A DNA stretch of 44,813 nt from Komagataeibacter nataicola. Lineage in GTDB: Bacteria; Pseudomonadota; Alphaproteobacteria; Acetobacterales; Acetobacteraceae. Of this stretch, positions 18,298 to 25,275 are shown piece by piece. The DNA is taken from assembly GCF_003207795.1 (NCBI RefSeq), contig NZ_NIRT01000024.1, positions 1 to 44,813 of the forward strand, written 5' to 3'. Below the pieces are notes generated by a model. The model saw only the letters and a program-made list of their open reading frames with translations. It made no database searches and was not told where the DNA came from. Every line of letters starts with the position of its first letter. Within the stretch, counting starts at the first letter, position 1. Both the position numbers and the translations under genes were made by a program.

Positions 18298-18327
18298 TTG
18301 GATTTGTGATCGGGTCGATCATATAAC
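18298..18327 (+). promoter_or_regulatory. Candidate nfuA promoter with inverted repeat
   Basis: TTGGAT (18298-18303) and TATAAC (18322-18327), separated by 18 bases, form a plausible sigma-70 promoter. The spacer holds a perfect inverted repeat, GATCG-GGT-CGATC (18308-18320), in a position suitable for a repressor. Which regulator binds, if any, is unknown. Confidence 0.5.
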
Positions 18328-18387
18328 AGGACCCGGGAAGTACTTTTGCCTGTCCCCCCTTTCCCGTCATGTCTGGAAGACCGAGCA

Positions 18388-18951
18388 ATGTTCATCGAAA
18401 CGGAAGACACACCCAATCCCGCCACCCTGAAGTTCCTGCCCGGGCGCGAGATCATGGCCAGCGGGGCGACGGCTGACTTCATCAGCCCCGATTCCGTGGC
18501 GGGCCGTTCGCACCTTGCCGAACTGCTGTTCGACCTTGATGGCGTGGCCCGCGTCTTCTTTGGCAATGACTTCGTGGCCGTGACCCGTGCCGATGCCACC
18601 GAGTGGGAGGCCCTGCGCCCGCAGGTGCTCTCGGTGCTGGCCGATTACCTCTCCACCGGCCAGCCCGTGGTGGAAAGCGAAGCCCTGGTGGTTGAAGACC
18701 TGATCGCGCCGGGGGATGAGGAGATCGTGCAGCAGATCAAGGAACTGCTCGATACCCGCGTGCGCCCCGCCGTGGCGGGCGATGGCGGTGACATCGTGTT
18801 CCGTGGCTACCGTGATGGCGTGGTGCGCCTGACCATGCAGGGCGCATGCTCGGGCTGCCCGTCCTCGCGCGCCACCCTCAAGCACGGGGTCGAGAACATG
18901 CTGCGCCATTACGTGCCGGAAGTGGTATCGGTGGAGCAGGTAGAGGCCTGA
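18388..18951 (+). CDS. nfuA: NfuA/Nfu1-type iron-sulfur scaffold protein
   Basis: Carries iron-sulfur clusters to client enzymes. The 187-residue product has the Nfu N-terminal domain at 1-90 (FIETEDTPNPATLKFLPG), as in mitochondrial and alphaproteobacterial Nfu1, and a NifU-type C-terminal domain at about 110-180. The cluster-binding C154-x2-C157 lies in GACSGCPSS. The start is the ATG at 18388 because it begins with the conserved FIETEDTPNP; the frame reads 14 codons further upstream without similarity. The succinate dehydrogenase in this window is a possible client. A RutE-like gene follows 35 bases later and tsaB-rimI after that, so the four may be one operon. Confidence 0.95.
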   Translation: MFIETEDTPNPATLKFLPGREIMASGATADFISPDSVAGRSHLAELLFDLDGVARVFFGNDFVAVTRADATEWEALRPQVLSVLADYLSTGQPVVESEALVVEDLIAPGDEEIVQQIKELLDTRVRPAVAGDGGDIVFRGYRDGVVRLTMQGACSGCPSSRATLKHGVENMLRHYVPEVVSVEQVEA

Positions 18952-18986
18952 TCGGCAGGTCTTGCGCGTAAGCTTGGGAATGTTTC

Positions 18987-19571
18987 ATGGCGCTTGATGA
19001 TGCTGGGCTTGACCTTCTGTTCCGTAACGCACGCACGCCGGTGGCGTGGAATGACCGGCCCGTCGGCACCGATACGCTGCGCCAGCTCTATGACCTGGTG
19101 CGCCTTGGGCCGACATCGGGCAACTGCTGCCCCGCCCGCTTCGTGTTCCTGACCACGGAGGCCGCGCGCGAGCGCCTGCGCCCGGCGCTCTCGGCAGGCA
19201 ACGTGCAGCGCATGATGACGGCCCCGGTTACGGTGATTGTGGCGCATGACCCGCTGTTCTTCGAGCGCATGGATACGCTGAACCCGCAGGCCCATGTGCG
19301 CCAGTGGTTCGCCGCTGATGTTGGTCTGGCCGAGGAAACCGCCCAGCGCAACGGCACGCTGGAAGGCGGCTACATGATCCTGGCCGCCCGCGCGCTGGGC
19401 CTGTCGGCGCTGCCGCTGTCGGGGTTCGATGCGGCGATGGTGGAAGAGGCCTTTCTGGCCAATCAGGGCTGGCAGGCCAATTTCCTGCTCTGCCTGGGCT
19501 ATTGTGACGGGCCGCCGCCTGAGCCGCGTGCCCCGCGGCTGGGCTTTGATGATGCCTGCGTGATTGTCTGA
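18987..19571 (+). CDS. Nitroreductase-family protein, RutE-like
   Basis: A 194-residue FMN-dependent oxidoreductase of the nitroreductase fold. It closely resembles RutE, the probable malonic semialdehyde reductase of the pyrimidine-degrading Rut pathway. Shared features are LRQLYDLVRLGPTSGNCCPARFVF, RLRPALSAGNVQRMMTAPVTVIVAHD and GLSALPLSGFD. None of the other rut genes lies nearby, so the enzyme may serve another aldehyde or quinone substrate here. It sits 35 bases after nfuA and 3 bases before tsaB in the same direction, which suggests co-transcription but no obvious shared pathway. The RutE resemblance is clear, but the substrate is not established. Confidence 0.85.
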   Translation: MALDDAGLDLLFRNARTPVAWNDRPVGTDTLRQLYDLVRLGPTSGNCCPARFVFLTTEAARERLRPALSAGNVQRMMTAPVTVIVAHDPLFFERMDTLNPQAHVRQWFAADVGLAEETAQRNGTLEGGYMILAARALGLSALPLSGFDAAMVEEAFLANQGWQANFLLCLGYCDGPPPEPRAPRLGFDDACVIV

Positions 19572-19574
19572 CCC

Positions 19575-20288
19575 ATGCGGATTGTGGTCATGGACGGGGC
19601 TGCGACCGGTGCGCAGGCGCAGGCCCTGATCGCCTGCCTGGCGGCTGATGCGGCGGGCGCGCCTGTTCTCCTTGCCACCCGTATCGCCACCGGGCGTGGC
19701 GCGGCCGAGCAGTTTCCGCTGCTGGCCACCGAACTGTTCACGCACTGTGGCTGGGGCCATGGCATGCCCGAACTGGCGGGCGTGGTCGTGGGGCCGGGAT
19801 CGTTCACGGGGCTGCGGGCCTCGCTGGCGTTTGCGCACGGGTTGGCGGCGGGGGCGGGCTGCATGGTGGTGGGTGTTACCGGAGGCGAGGTCATGGCCCC
19901 GGCCCTGCGCGCGGCCGCAACCCCGCTGGGAGCAACCGCCCTGCATTGCACCATGGCCCGCCGGGGCCGCGTGTTTATTGAAACGCCGGGCACGCACTCA
20001 GCCTTGGGGCAGGTCCGCGCCTGCATGCTTGATGCACTTGACCTGCCGCCGGGGCCCCTGCTGCTGGCCGGTAACGGCGCGCAGGCGGTAGCAGAGGCTG
20101 CCGCCGCCCGGCGGGATGACATGCACCTGCTGCCCGATGCACCACCCGACCCGCAGGCCATTGCCGCCGCCGCCCTGCTGCGCGTGCAGGGCGATCTGCC
20201 GCCACGCGTGGCCCAGCCGCTTTATGTCGATGCGCCGGAAGCCCGGCTGCCCGCCGCGGGCCTGCGCCCGGCCCCCGTCACCCCATGA
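19575..20288 (+). CDS. tsaB: tRNA threonylcarbamoyladenosine biosynthesis protein TsaB
   Basis: A non-catalytic partner of TsaD in making t6A37 on tRNAs that read ANN codons. The 237-residue product contains the family motif VVVGPGSFTGLRASLAFAHGLA and ends with the usual AQPLYVDAPEARLP stretch. The N-terminus (MRIVVMDGAA) is more divergent than typical TsaB, which normally has a DTS/DTA motif there. It starts 3 bases after the RutE-like gene and overlaps rimI by ATGA, so translation of tsaB and rimI is coupled. TsaB next to RimI is a widespread pairing in bacteria. Confidence 0.93.
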   Translation: MRIVVMDGAATGAQAQALIACLAADAAGAPVLLATRIATGRGAAEQFPLLATELFTHCGWGHGMPELAGVVVGPGSFTGLRASLAFAHGLAAGAGCMVVGVTGGEVMAPALRAAATPLGATALHCTMARRGRVFIETPGTHSALGQVRACMLDALDLPPGPLLLAGNGAQAVAEAAAARRDDMHLLPDAPPDPQAIAAAALLRVQGDLPPRVAQPLYVDAPEARLPAAGLRPAPVTP

Positions 20289-20728
20289 CAGACAATGCCG
20301 TGCCCGCAGGGCAGGCTGCGCTGCTGGCCCGCATCCACGCGGCGGCCTTCACGCCAGTGCACCGGTGGGATGCGCAGGCCATGACGGCCCTGCTGGCCAT
20401 GCCGGGCGTGTTCGTGCTGCTTGCGCAGGGTGAGGGTATTCCGCCGGTTTCGGGCTTCATCATGGCCCGTGTCCTGCTTGATGAAGCCGAGATCCTGACC
20501 TTTGCCGTGGACCCCGCCTGGCAGGGGCAGGGCATTGGCCGCGCCCTGCTCGGGCGGTGCCTGGATGAGGCCGCGCGCGCGGGGGTGGCCAGCATGTTCC
20601 TTGAGGTGGCGCGCGATAACGTGGCCGCGCTAGGGCTTTATCACGCGGCGGGATTCGTGGTGGTGGGGGTGAGGCGGCGCTATTACCCCGATGGCGCCGA
20701 TGCCTGTGTCATGAAGCGGGAGATTTGA
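20285..20728 (+). CDS. rimI: Ribosomal protein S18-alanine N-acetyltransferase RimI
   Basis: A GNAT-fold acetyltransferase expected to acetylate the N-terminal alanine of ribosomal protein S18. The 147 residues match RimI length. The acetyl-CoA loop is GQGIGRALL, preceded by the TFAVDPAWQ strand, and the C-terminal GLYHAAGFVVVGVRRRYYPDGADA block is typical. It overlaps tsaB by four bases at the start. Its last 20 bases overlap the end of the converging tusA-like gene, an unusually tight 3' arrangement. Confidence 0.93.
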   Translation: MTDNAVPAGQAALLARIHAAAFTPVHRWDAQAMTALLAMPGVFVLLAQGEGIPPVSGFIMARVLLDEAEILTFAVDPAWQGQGIGRALLGRCLDEAARAGVASMFLEVARDNVAALGLYHAAGFVVVGVRRRYYPDGADACVMKREI

Positions 20729-20957
20729 GCACGGTCAGCTGGTGCGTTATGCCATCTGTTTCTGTCTGTATTTCTTCCACGACATGACCAAGCAGCTTCA
20801 GACTGCGAGAAACATTGTCCAGCGGGCCTGCTCCCCGCAGGCGGACAAGCAGTTTTCCCCCGGCTGGAAGTCTGTCAAGTGCCAGACGGGTGTGTACGAA
20901 AGTCATGGGGCACACTTCATGGGTGATATCCAGTTTCGCCATCTCTATATCAGACAT
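20709..20957 (-). CDS. TusA-family sulfur carrier protein
   Basis: An 82-residue protein of the TusA/SirA fold. It carries the single conserved cysteine, C16, in the motif EVCPMTFVHTRLAL, followed by the LLVRLRGAGPLDNVSRSLKLLGHVV region. TusA proteins carry persulfide sulfur between enzymes, for example for tRNA 2-thiouridine formation. This one belongs to the broader family; which sulfur pathway it serves is not clear. It starts at the ATG 20957, divergent from mucR, and ends inside the rimI coding region with a 20-base overlap. Confidence 0.85.
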   Translation of the reverse strand: MSDIEMAKLDITHEVCPMTFVHTRLALDRLPAGGKLLVRLRGAGPLDNVSRSLKLLGHVVEEIQTETDGITHQLTVLKSPAS

Positions 20958-20985
20958 ATTACCATGAGACCTCTGTTATGACCGG

Positions 20986-21032
20986 TTGCGATCCTTCTGG
21001 AATTATTTATATAGGATGCATCATTATTCCAG
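20986..21032 (+). promoter_or_regulatory. mucR promoter with overlapping inverted repeat
   Basis: TTGCGA (20986-20991) and TATATA (21008-21013) with a 16-base spacer form a likely promoter in a locally AT-rich stretch. CTGGAATTAT at 20997-21006 and ATTATTCCAG at 21023-21032 form a near-perfect inverted repeat flanking the -10 box. MucR/Ros proteins are known to bind AT-rich sites and often repress their own genes, so autoregulation is plausible. Confidence 0.5.
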
Positions 21033-21050
21033 AGTGACAGGATCAGATTA

Positions 21051-21455
21051 ATGGCTGATGCAGCGGCAGAAGTTGAAGTGCGCGAACTCGCTGCCGAAAT
21101 CGTTTCGGCATATGTCTCGCGGAATGAAATCGATGCGGAAACTCTCCCCGATCTGATTCACCGGGTCTATGAGGCCGTTGCCTCCCTCGGTCGCGTCGAG
21201 CCCGTGCCCGAGAAGCCGGTGCCGGCGGTGCCGCTCAAGAAATCCGTCTTCCCTGACTACATTGTCTGCCTTGAGGACGGGAAGAAGCTCAAGATGCTCA
21301 AACGCCACCTCAAGACCGCCTATAACATGACGCCCGATGAATATCGCGAGCGCTGGGGCCTGCCGCATGACTACCCCATGGTGGCGCCGAGCTATGCCAG
21401 CCACCGTTCCACCCTGGCCCGCAAGATCGGGCTGGGCACGAAACGCGAGGACTGA
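21051..21455 (+). CDS. mucR: MucR/Ros-family transcriptional regulator
   Basis: A 134-residue zinc-finger-type DNA-binding protein found mainly in alphaproteobacteria, where it controls exopolysaccharide, motility and surface genes and often represses itself. The family core is VCLEDGKKLKMLKRHLKTAY, then MTPDEYRERWGLP and DYPMVAPSYA. The metal site reads Cys-x2-Asp-x9-His with the second histidine of the Ros finger not obvious, as in MucR-like variants that replace the second Cys with Asp. The protein starts at the ATG 21051 after an AT-rich promoter region and is divergent from the tusA-like gene. fur follows after 58 bases. Confidence 0.95.
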   Translation: MADAAAEVEVRELAAEIVSAYVSRNEIDAETLPDLIHRVYEAVASLGRVEPVPEKPVPAVPLKKSVFPDYIVCLEDGKKLKMLKRHLKTAYNMTPDEYRERWGLPHDYPMVAPSYASHRSTLARKIGLGTKRED

Positions 21456-21474
21456 TCCCCGTGCCGGGTGGTCA

Positions 21475-21510
21475 TATGGACAGGTATCGGCAGGATCGGC
21501 TACGTCCATA
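21475..21510 (+). promoter_or_regulatory. Stem-loop just before the fur start
   Basis: TATGGAC at 21475-21481 pairs perfectly with GTCCATA at 21504-21510, ending three bases before the fur ATG. The fur ribosome binding site is weak, so this stem could limit initiation. Functional effect is inference. Confidence 0.4.
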
Positions 21511-21513
21511 GGT

Positions 21514-22005
21514 ATGGCAACAGATCGTAACGGACTACAGACGCGTATCGAGCGCATGTGCATGGAGCGCGGCCTGAAAATGACAGGCCAGCGCCGTGTC
21601 ATCGCGCGCGTGCTGTCCGAGGCCCATGACCACCCGGACGTGGAGGAACTCTACCGCCGCGCCTCGGCGCTTGATGGGCGCATATCGGTTGCCACGGTGT
21701 ATCGTACCGTTCGCCTGCTGGAAGAAAACGGTATTCTGGAACGCCGTGACTTTGGCGGCGGCCGCGCACGGTACGAGGCGACGGAGGAAGGCGACCACTA
21801 TCACCTGATCGATGTTGAAAGCGGGCAGGTCGTTGAGTTCACCCATGCCGCCCATGCCGAACTGCTGCGCCAGATCACGGCTTCCCTGGGGTTCGAGCTG
21901 GTATCTCATCGGCTGGAACTGTTTGCGCGCAGGCGACCCGACGTGGCACAAGAACAGACGGACCATACGGCGCAAACGGAGCAGAAGGGCAGGTCACGGC
22001 CTTGA
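21514..22005 (+). CDS. fur: Fur-family transcriptional regulator
   Basis: A metal-responsive regulator of the Fur superfamily, 163 residues. The winged helix includes HPDVEELYRRA and ISVATVYRTVRLLEENGIL; the metal-binding part shows HYHLIDVESGQVVEF. The CxxC pair that holds structural zinc in E. coli Fur is missing, replaced by DVES, as in many alphaproteobacterial Fur/Mur proteins. The family therefore fits better than a strict E. coli-like iron sensor, and iron or manganese response cannot be decided. I chose the ATG at 21514; the frame continues upstream into mucR without similarity. The stop overlaps the TTG start of olsB, so the two are coupled. Confidence 0.92.
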   Translation: MATDRNGLQTRIERMCMERGLKMTGQRRVIARVLSEAHDHPDVEELYRRASALDGRISVATVYRTVRLLEENGILERRDFGGGRARYEATEEGDHYHLIDVESGQVVEFTHAAHAELLRQITASLGFELVSHRLELFARRRPDVAQEQTDHTAQTEQKGRSRP

Positions 22006-22847
22006 GTATCGAGAAAACCATACAGTCCCTTTCCACTCTGGACCTTGAGCGCAACGGTTTTCCCGAGCTGCGCGGGGGGAACCTTGGCGTCAGGATCGCC
22101 GCGACAGATGAGGAGCGCGATGCCGCCCAGGCGCTGCGCTACCGTGTCTTCTATGAGGAAATGGGCGCGCGCCCCGATTCCCGTACCGCCCGGCTGAAGC
22201 GGGATGTGGACGAATTTGATGAATACGCCGATCACCTTCTGGTGATCGACCATGCCATCTCGTCGGGTGCGAAAGGCGTTGTGGGCACCTACAGGCTCAT
22301 GCAGGGGGATGCTGCGAAGAAGCTGGGCAAATTCTATACATCGGGCGAATATGACATCTCGCGCCTGACCGAGTTTCCCGGTCGGCTGCTTGAAGTGGGT
22401 CGCTCCTGCGTGGACCAGAACTATCGCGGTCGCGCGGCCATGCAGCTGTTGTGGCGTGGCATTGCCTCCTACATCTTCCTGCACCGCATTGATGTGCTGT
22501 TCGGCTGCGCGAGCCTGCCCGGCACCAACCCCGATGCTCTGTCTGATGAGCTGACCTATCTGTACCACAATCACCTTGCCCCGCCCGCGCTGCGCATCAG
22601 CGCCGTGCCGGAGCGCCGGGTGGAAATGCTGCGCACCGATCCGCAGACCCTCGACCATCGCCGTTCGCTCGCGCGCCTGCCGCCCCTGATCAAGGGTTAT
22701 CTGCGGCTTGGGGGTTATGTGGGCGATGGCGCGGTGATTGATGAGCAGTTCAACACCATTGACGTGGCCGTGCTCGTCAAGAGCGAGCTGCTGGCTGACA
22801 AATACTACCGCCATTACGAGCGCCGCCTGCGTGACGCGCTGGACTAG
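22002..22847 (+). CDS. olsB: L-ornithine N-alpha-acyltransferase OlsB
   Basis: A GNAT-like acyltransferase that transfers a 3-hydroxyacyl group from acyl carrier protein to ornithine, giving lyso-ornithine lipid. Ornithine lipids are phosphorus-free membrane lipids common in acetic acid bacteria. The 281-residue product has the OlsB blocks ALRYRVFYEEMGA, DEFDEYADHLLVID, VGTYRLM and LEVGRSCVDQNYRGRAAM. It starts with a TTG at 22002 that overlaps the fur TGA. The second enzyme, OlsA, is not in the window. lnt follows after 36 bases, so two lipid N-acyltransferase genes sit together behind fur. Confidence 0.92.
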   Translation: MSIEKTIQSLSTLDLERNGFPELRGGNLGVRIAATDEERDAAQALRYRVFYEEMGARPDSRTARLKRDVDEFDEYADHLLVIDHAISSGAKGVVGTYRLMQGDAAKKLGKFYTSGEYDISRLTEFPGRLLEVGRSCVDQNYRGRAAMQLLWRGIASYIFLHRIDVLFGCASLPGTNPDALSDELTYLYHNHLAPPALRISAVPERRVEMLRTDPQTLDHRRSLARLPPLIKGYLRLGGYVGDGAVIDEQFNTIDVAVLVKSELLADKYYRHYERRLRDALD

Positions 22848-22883
22848 GCGCGTCCTCTCCCACGGCGCGGATCGTTGCGCTGC

Positions 22884-24422
22884 ATGAGGTTCCTTTCTGA
22901 TCTGTATATGAGGCTGTCGCGCCAGCATGGATGGCGCGCGGACCTTGCCATGGTACTGGCGGGCGGGCTGTACGCACTGGGCTTTCCCCCCGTGCATGCG
23001 GTCGTGGTGCTGCCGGTGGCCTTCTGCCTGCTGGCGCTGGCCATTGATAACGCGACCAGCTGGAAAGAGGCCGCGCGGCGGGGCTTCATGTTCGCCATGG
23101 GGCTGTACACCGTGGGCCTTTACTGGCTCATGTACGCCATCCTGCTCCGGGCGGATGATTTCTGGTGGCTGGTGCCGCTGGCCTCGCCGGGCTGCGCGGT
23201 CATTCTGGCGCCGCTCAGCGCGCTTTCGGCCGGGTTGAGCCGGCTTGTGCCGCGCGGCACCGGGCGGCTGGTGGTGCTGGCGGCGTTGTGGACGTTGACG
23301 GACATGGCGCGGGTTTACGTGTTCAGCGGTTTTCCGTGGAATCCGCCGGGCAGCGTGTGGGCATTTCCGGGGCTTGCGGGGGATGTCATGCTCCAGCCCG
23401 CCGCGTGGATCGGGGTGGATGGGCTGACGCTGCTGACCTGCCTGCTCTCGCTTGCGCCGCTTTATGGCCGCACGGGGCGCCTGGCCTGCACGGGCGCGCT
23501 GGCGGCATGGGTGGCCTGTGGCGCGCTGCGGGTTGCCAGCATCCATGATACCTATGGCCATAACCCCGAGGTGGTGCTGGTGCAGGGCAACGTGCCCGAG
23601 ACCGAGAAAATATCACGCGATTCCGATGTGGCGGTGTTCCGCCGCTATCTGGAACTGACGCATGCGGGCGTGCAGGCGGGGCTGCATGAGGCGGATGGCC
23701 GGCCGGTCGTGTTTGCGTGGCCGGAATCGGCTTTTCCCGGCCTGCTTTTGGAAGATGACATCGCGCGCCCCATGATCATGCGGGCAGGCCAGGGGGCTGC
23801 GGCGGGCGTAATCGGCACGCTGCGCTGGCTGGAGGACAGGCACTGGCGCAACAGCATGGTGGCGCTCCTGCCTGATGGCCAGCCCGCCACCCCTTATGAC
23901 AAGGCGCATCTGGTGCCGTTTGGTGAATACCAGCCTGCCTTTCTGCCCTTTCATGTCGTGCCGGGGGAAGGGATGACCCCCGGCCCCGGCGTGCAGACCT
24001 GGCACCTGCCGGGTGTTGCCCCGGTGGGGCCGCTGATCTGCTACGAGGTGATTTTCTCGGGTCAGGTGGTTGATCCGCATGATCGCCCCACCTGGCTGCT
24101 CAACAGCACGAATGACGCCTGGTATGGCAATAGCGCAGGCCCCCGCCAGCACCTTGCCGCCGTGCGCATCCGTGCGGTGGAGGAAGGCCTGCCGGTGGCG
24201 CGTGCCGCCAATACCGGCATTTCAGCCATTTTTGACGGGCGTGGCCGCGAGTTGGCCCGGCTGGGGTGGGACCGGCAGGGCGTGCTGGTCCATGCGTTGC
24301 CCGATGCGCTGCCTTGTACGTTTTTTGGTCATTATGGCCGTCTGGTGCCCCTGCTGCTGGTGTTGCTGACGGGGGTTGCGGGCGTAATCTGGCGGCGGCC
24401 GCGTCTTAAAGAGGGTTCTTGA
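22884..24422 (+). CDS. lnt: Apolipoprotein N-acyltransferase Lnt
   Basis: An inner-membrane enzyme that adds the third acyl chain to the N-terminal cysteine of lipoproteins. The 512-residue product has several membrane helices at about 20-215 and one near the C-terminus. Between them lies the nitrilase-like periplasmic domain with its triad: E281 in WPESAFP, K340 in YDKAHLVPFGEY and C386 in LICYEVIF. The ATG at 22884 is preferred over an in-frame TTG at 22875; the ribosome binding site is weak. It follows olsB by 36 bases. The stretch after the stop is AT-rich and holds a palindrome. Confidence 0.95.
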   Translation: MRFLSDLYMRLSRQHGWRADLAMVLAGGLYALGFPPVHAVVVLPVAFCLLALAIDNATSWKEAARRGFMFAMGLYTVGLYWLMYAILLRADDFWWLVPLASPGCAVILAPLSALSAGLSRLVPRGTGRLVVLAALWTLTDMARVYVFSGFPWNPPGSVWAFPGLAGDVMLQPAAWIGVDGLTLLTCLLSLAPLYGRTGRLACTGALAAWVACGALRVASIHDTYGHNPEVVLVQGNVPETEKISRDSDVAVFRRYLELTHAGVQAGLHEADGRPVVFAWPESAFPGLLLEDDIARPMIMRAGQGAAAGVIGTLRWLEDRHWRNSMVALLPDGQPATPYDKAHLVPFGEYQPAFLPFHVVPGEGMTPGPGVQTWHLPGVAPVGPLICYEVIFSGQVVDPHDRPTWLLNSTNDAWYGNSAGPRQHLAAVRIRAVEEGLPVARAANTGISAIFDGRGRELARLGWDRQGVLVHALPDALPCTFFGHYGRLVPLLLVLLTGVAGVIWRRPRLKEGS

Positions 24423-24450
24423 ATACCTCTTTAGGATAAGTCCATTTTTT

Positions 24451-24475
24451 ATTCGTGCATCAAAAATGCATGAAT
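24451..24475. promoter_or_regulatory. Palindrome downstream of lnt
   Basis: ATTCGTGCAT at 24451-24460 and ATGCATGAAT at 24466-24475 form a 10-base inverted repeat with one G-T pair, around CAAAA. It lies in an AT-rich 269-base gap between lnt and the regulator gene. It could be a weak lnt terminator or an operator for the downstream gene. Confidence 0.4.
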
Positions 24476-24691
24476 ATTTTCCTAATTTTTCCCTGCCTGT
24501 TGCAGTGGGAAAGTTTTATGCATGCCTGCCTCATTTGGGCGCAGACAGTGCAGGAAATAGCGTATGTAGTGTACCCGGGCTTGCTTTAAAAAAGATTAAT
24601 GCCCGGCCCATTATCTGATGGGTATCTGCACGTTCCAGCGGTTTGCGCCGTATGAGACAGGAAAGGTAAGGCTATCACTGTGATCGGGAAA

Positions 24692-25156
24692 ATGTCTGCT
24701 GCGTCCAACCCGGTGGATGTGCATGTTGGCAACCGTATCCGCCTGCGCCGTACCCTGCTTGGCATGTCACAGGAGCGGTTGGGCAATGCCCTTGGCCTCA
24801 CATTCCAGCAGGTGCAGAAATACGAGCGCGGCCGCAACCGTGTGGGTGCGTCGCGTCTGTATGACCTTGCCTGCGTGCTCGACGTGCCGGTGGCCTTCTT
24901 TTTTGAGGGCCTGCCCGATCGTGGCATGGAGCAGGGTGCTGGCGTAGCGGATGCAGCTGCGGGCATGGCTGAGCCTGTGGCCTGCGTGGCCCCGATTCCT
25001 GCCCTGAAGGAAGACGCCAGGGCGGAGTTGCCGGTCGATGATCTCGCCCTGCTGTCACGCCGCGAGACGATTGACCTGGTGCGCGCCTATTACGGAATCG
25101 AGGATAGCGGCACGCGCCGCCGCGTGCTGGACCTTGTGCGCTCCATGGGGGCATAA
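24692..25156 (+). CDS. XRE-type helix-turn-helix regulator
   Basis: A 154-residue regulator with a Cro/CI-type helix-turn-helix at about 13-70. The block NPVDVHVGNRIRLRRTLLGM followed by SQERLGNALGLTFQQVQKYE is typical of a conserved alphaproteobacterial group that includes rhizobial PraR-like proteins. A variable linker is followed by a conserved C-terminal helix (ETIDLVRAYYGIEDSGTRRR). The ATG at 24692 is preferred; a GTG at 24680 is in frame. Targets are unknown. It is preceded by an AT-rich gap and followed by repeat copy B, then converges on the tyrosine phosphatase gene. Confidence 0.85.
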   Translation: MSAASNPVDVHVGNRIRLRRTLLGMSQERLGNALGLTFQQVQKYERGRNRVGASRLYDLACVLDVPVAFFFEGLPDRGMEQGAGVADAAAGMAEPVACVAPIPALKEDARAELPVDDLALLSRRETIDLVRAYYGIEDSGTRRRVLDLVRSMGA

Positions 25157-25170
25157 GCCTGTCATTATCA

Positions 25171-25258
25171 GAGCGTTTCCGGGTGTCGCTTTTTTTTCAA
25201 AAAGGCGGCGTCTTCTGAAGCGTTATAAAAAAGCTTCACCAAAAACTTTTTTATAACG
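25171..25258 (-). repeat. Convergent-gap palindromic repeat, copy B
   Basis: About 88 bases, in minus orientation relative to copies A and D. It keeps both halves of the full element: the GGGTGTCGC-T8-CAAAAAGGCGGCG hairpin and the TTCTGAAGC ... GCTTCACC half. The right side also has a perfect 13-bp inverted repeat, from CGTTATAAAAAAG at 25221-25233 to CTTTTTTATAACG at 25246-25258. It fills the gap between the helix-turn-helix regulator and the tyrosine phosphatase, where no other terminator is seen. Confidence 0.8.
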
Positions 25259-25275
25259 ACTGGCGCGCCCCACTT

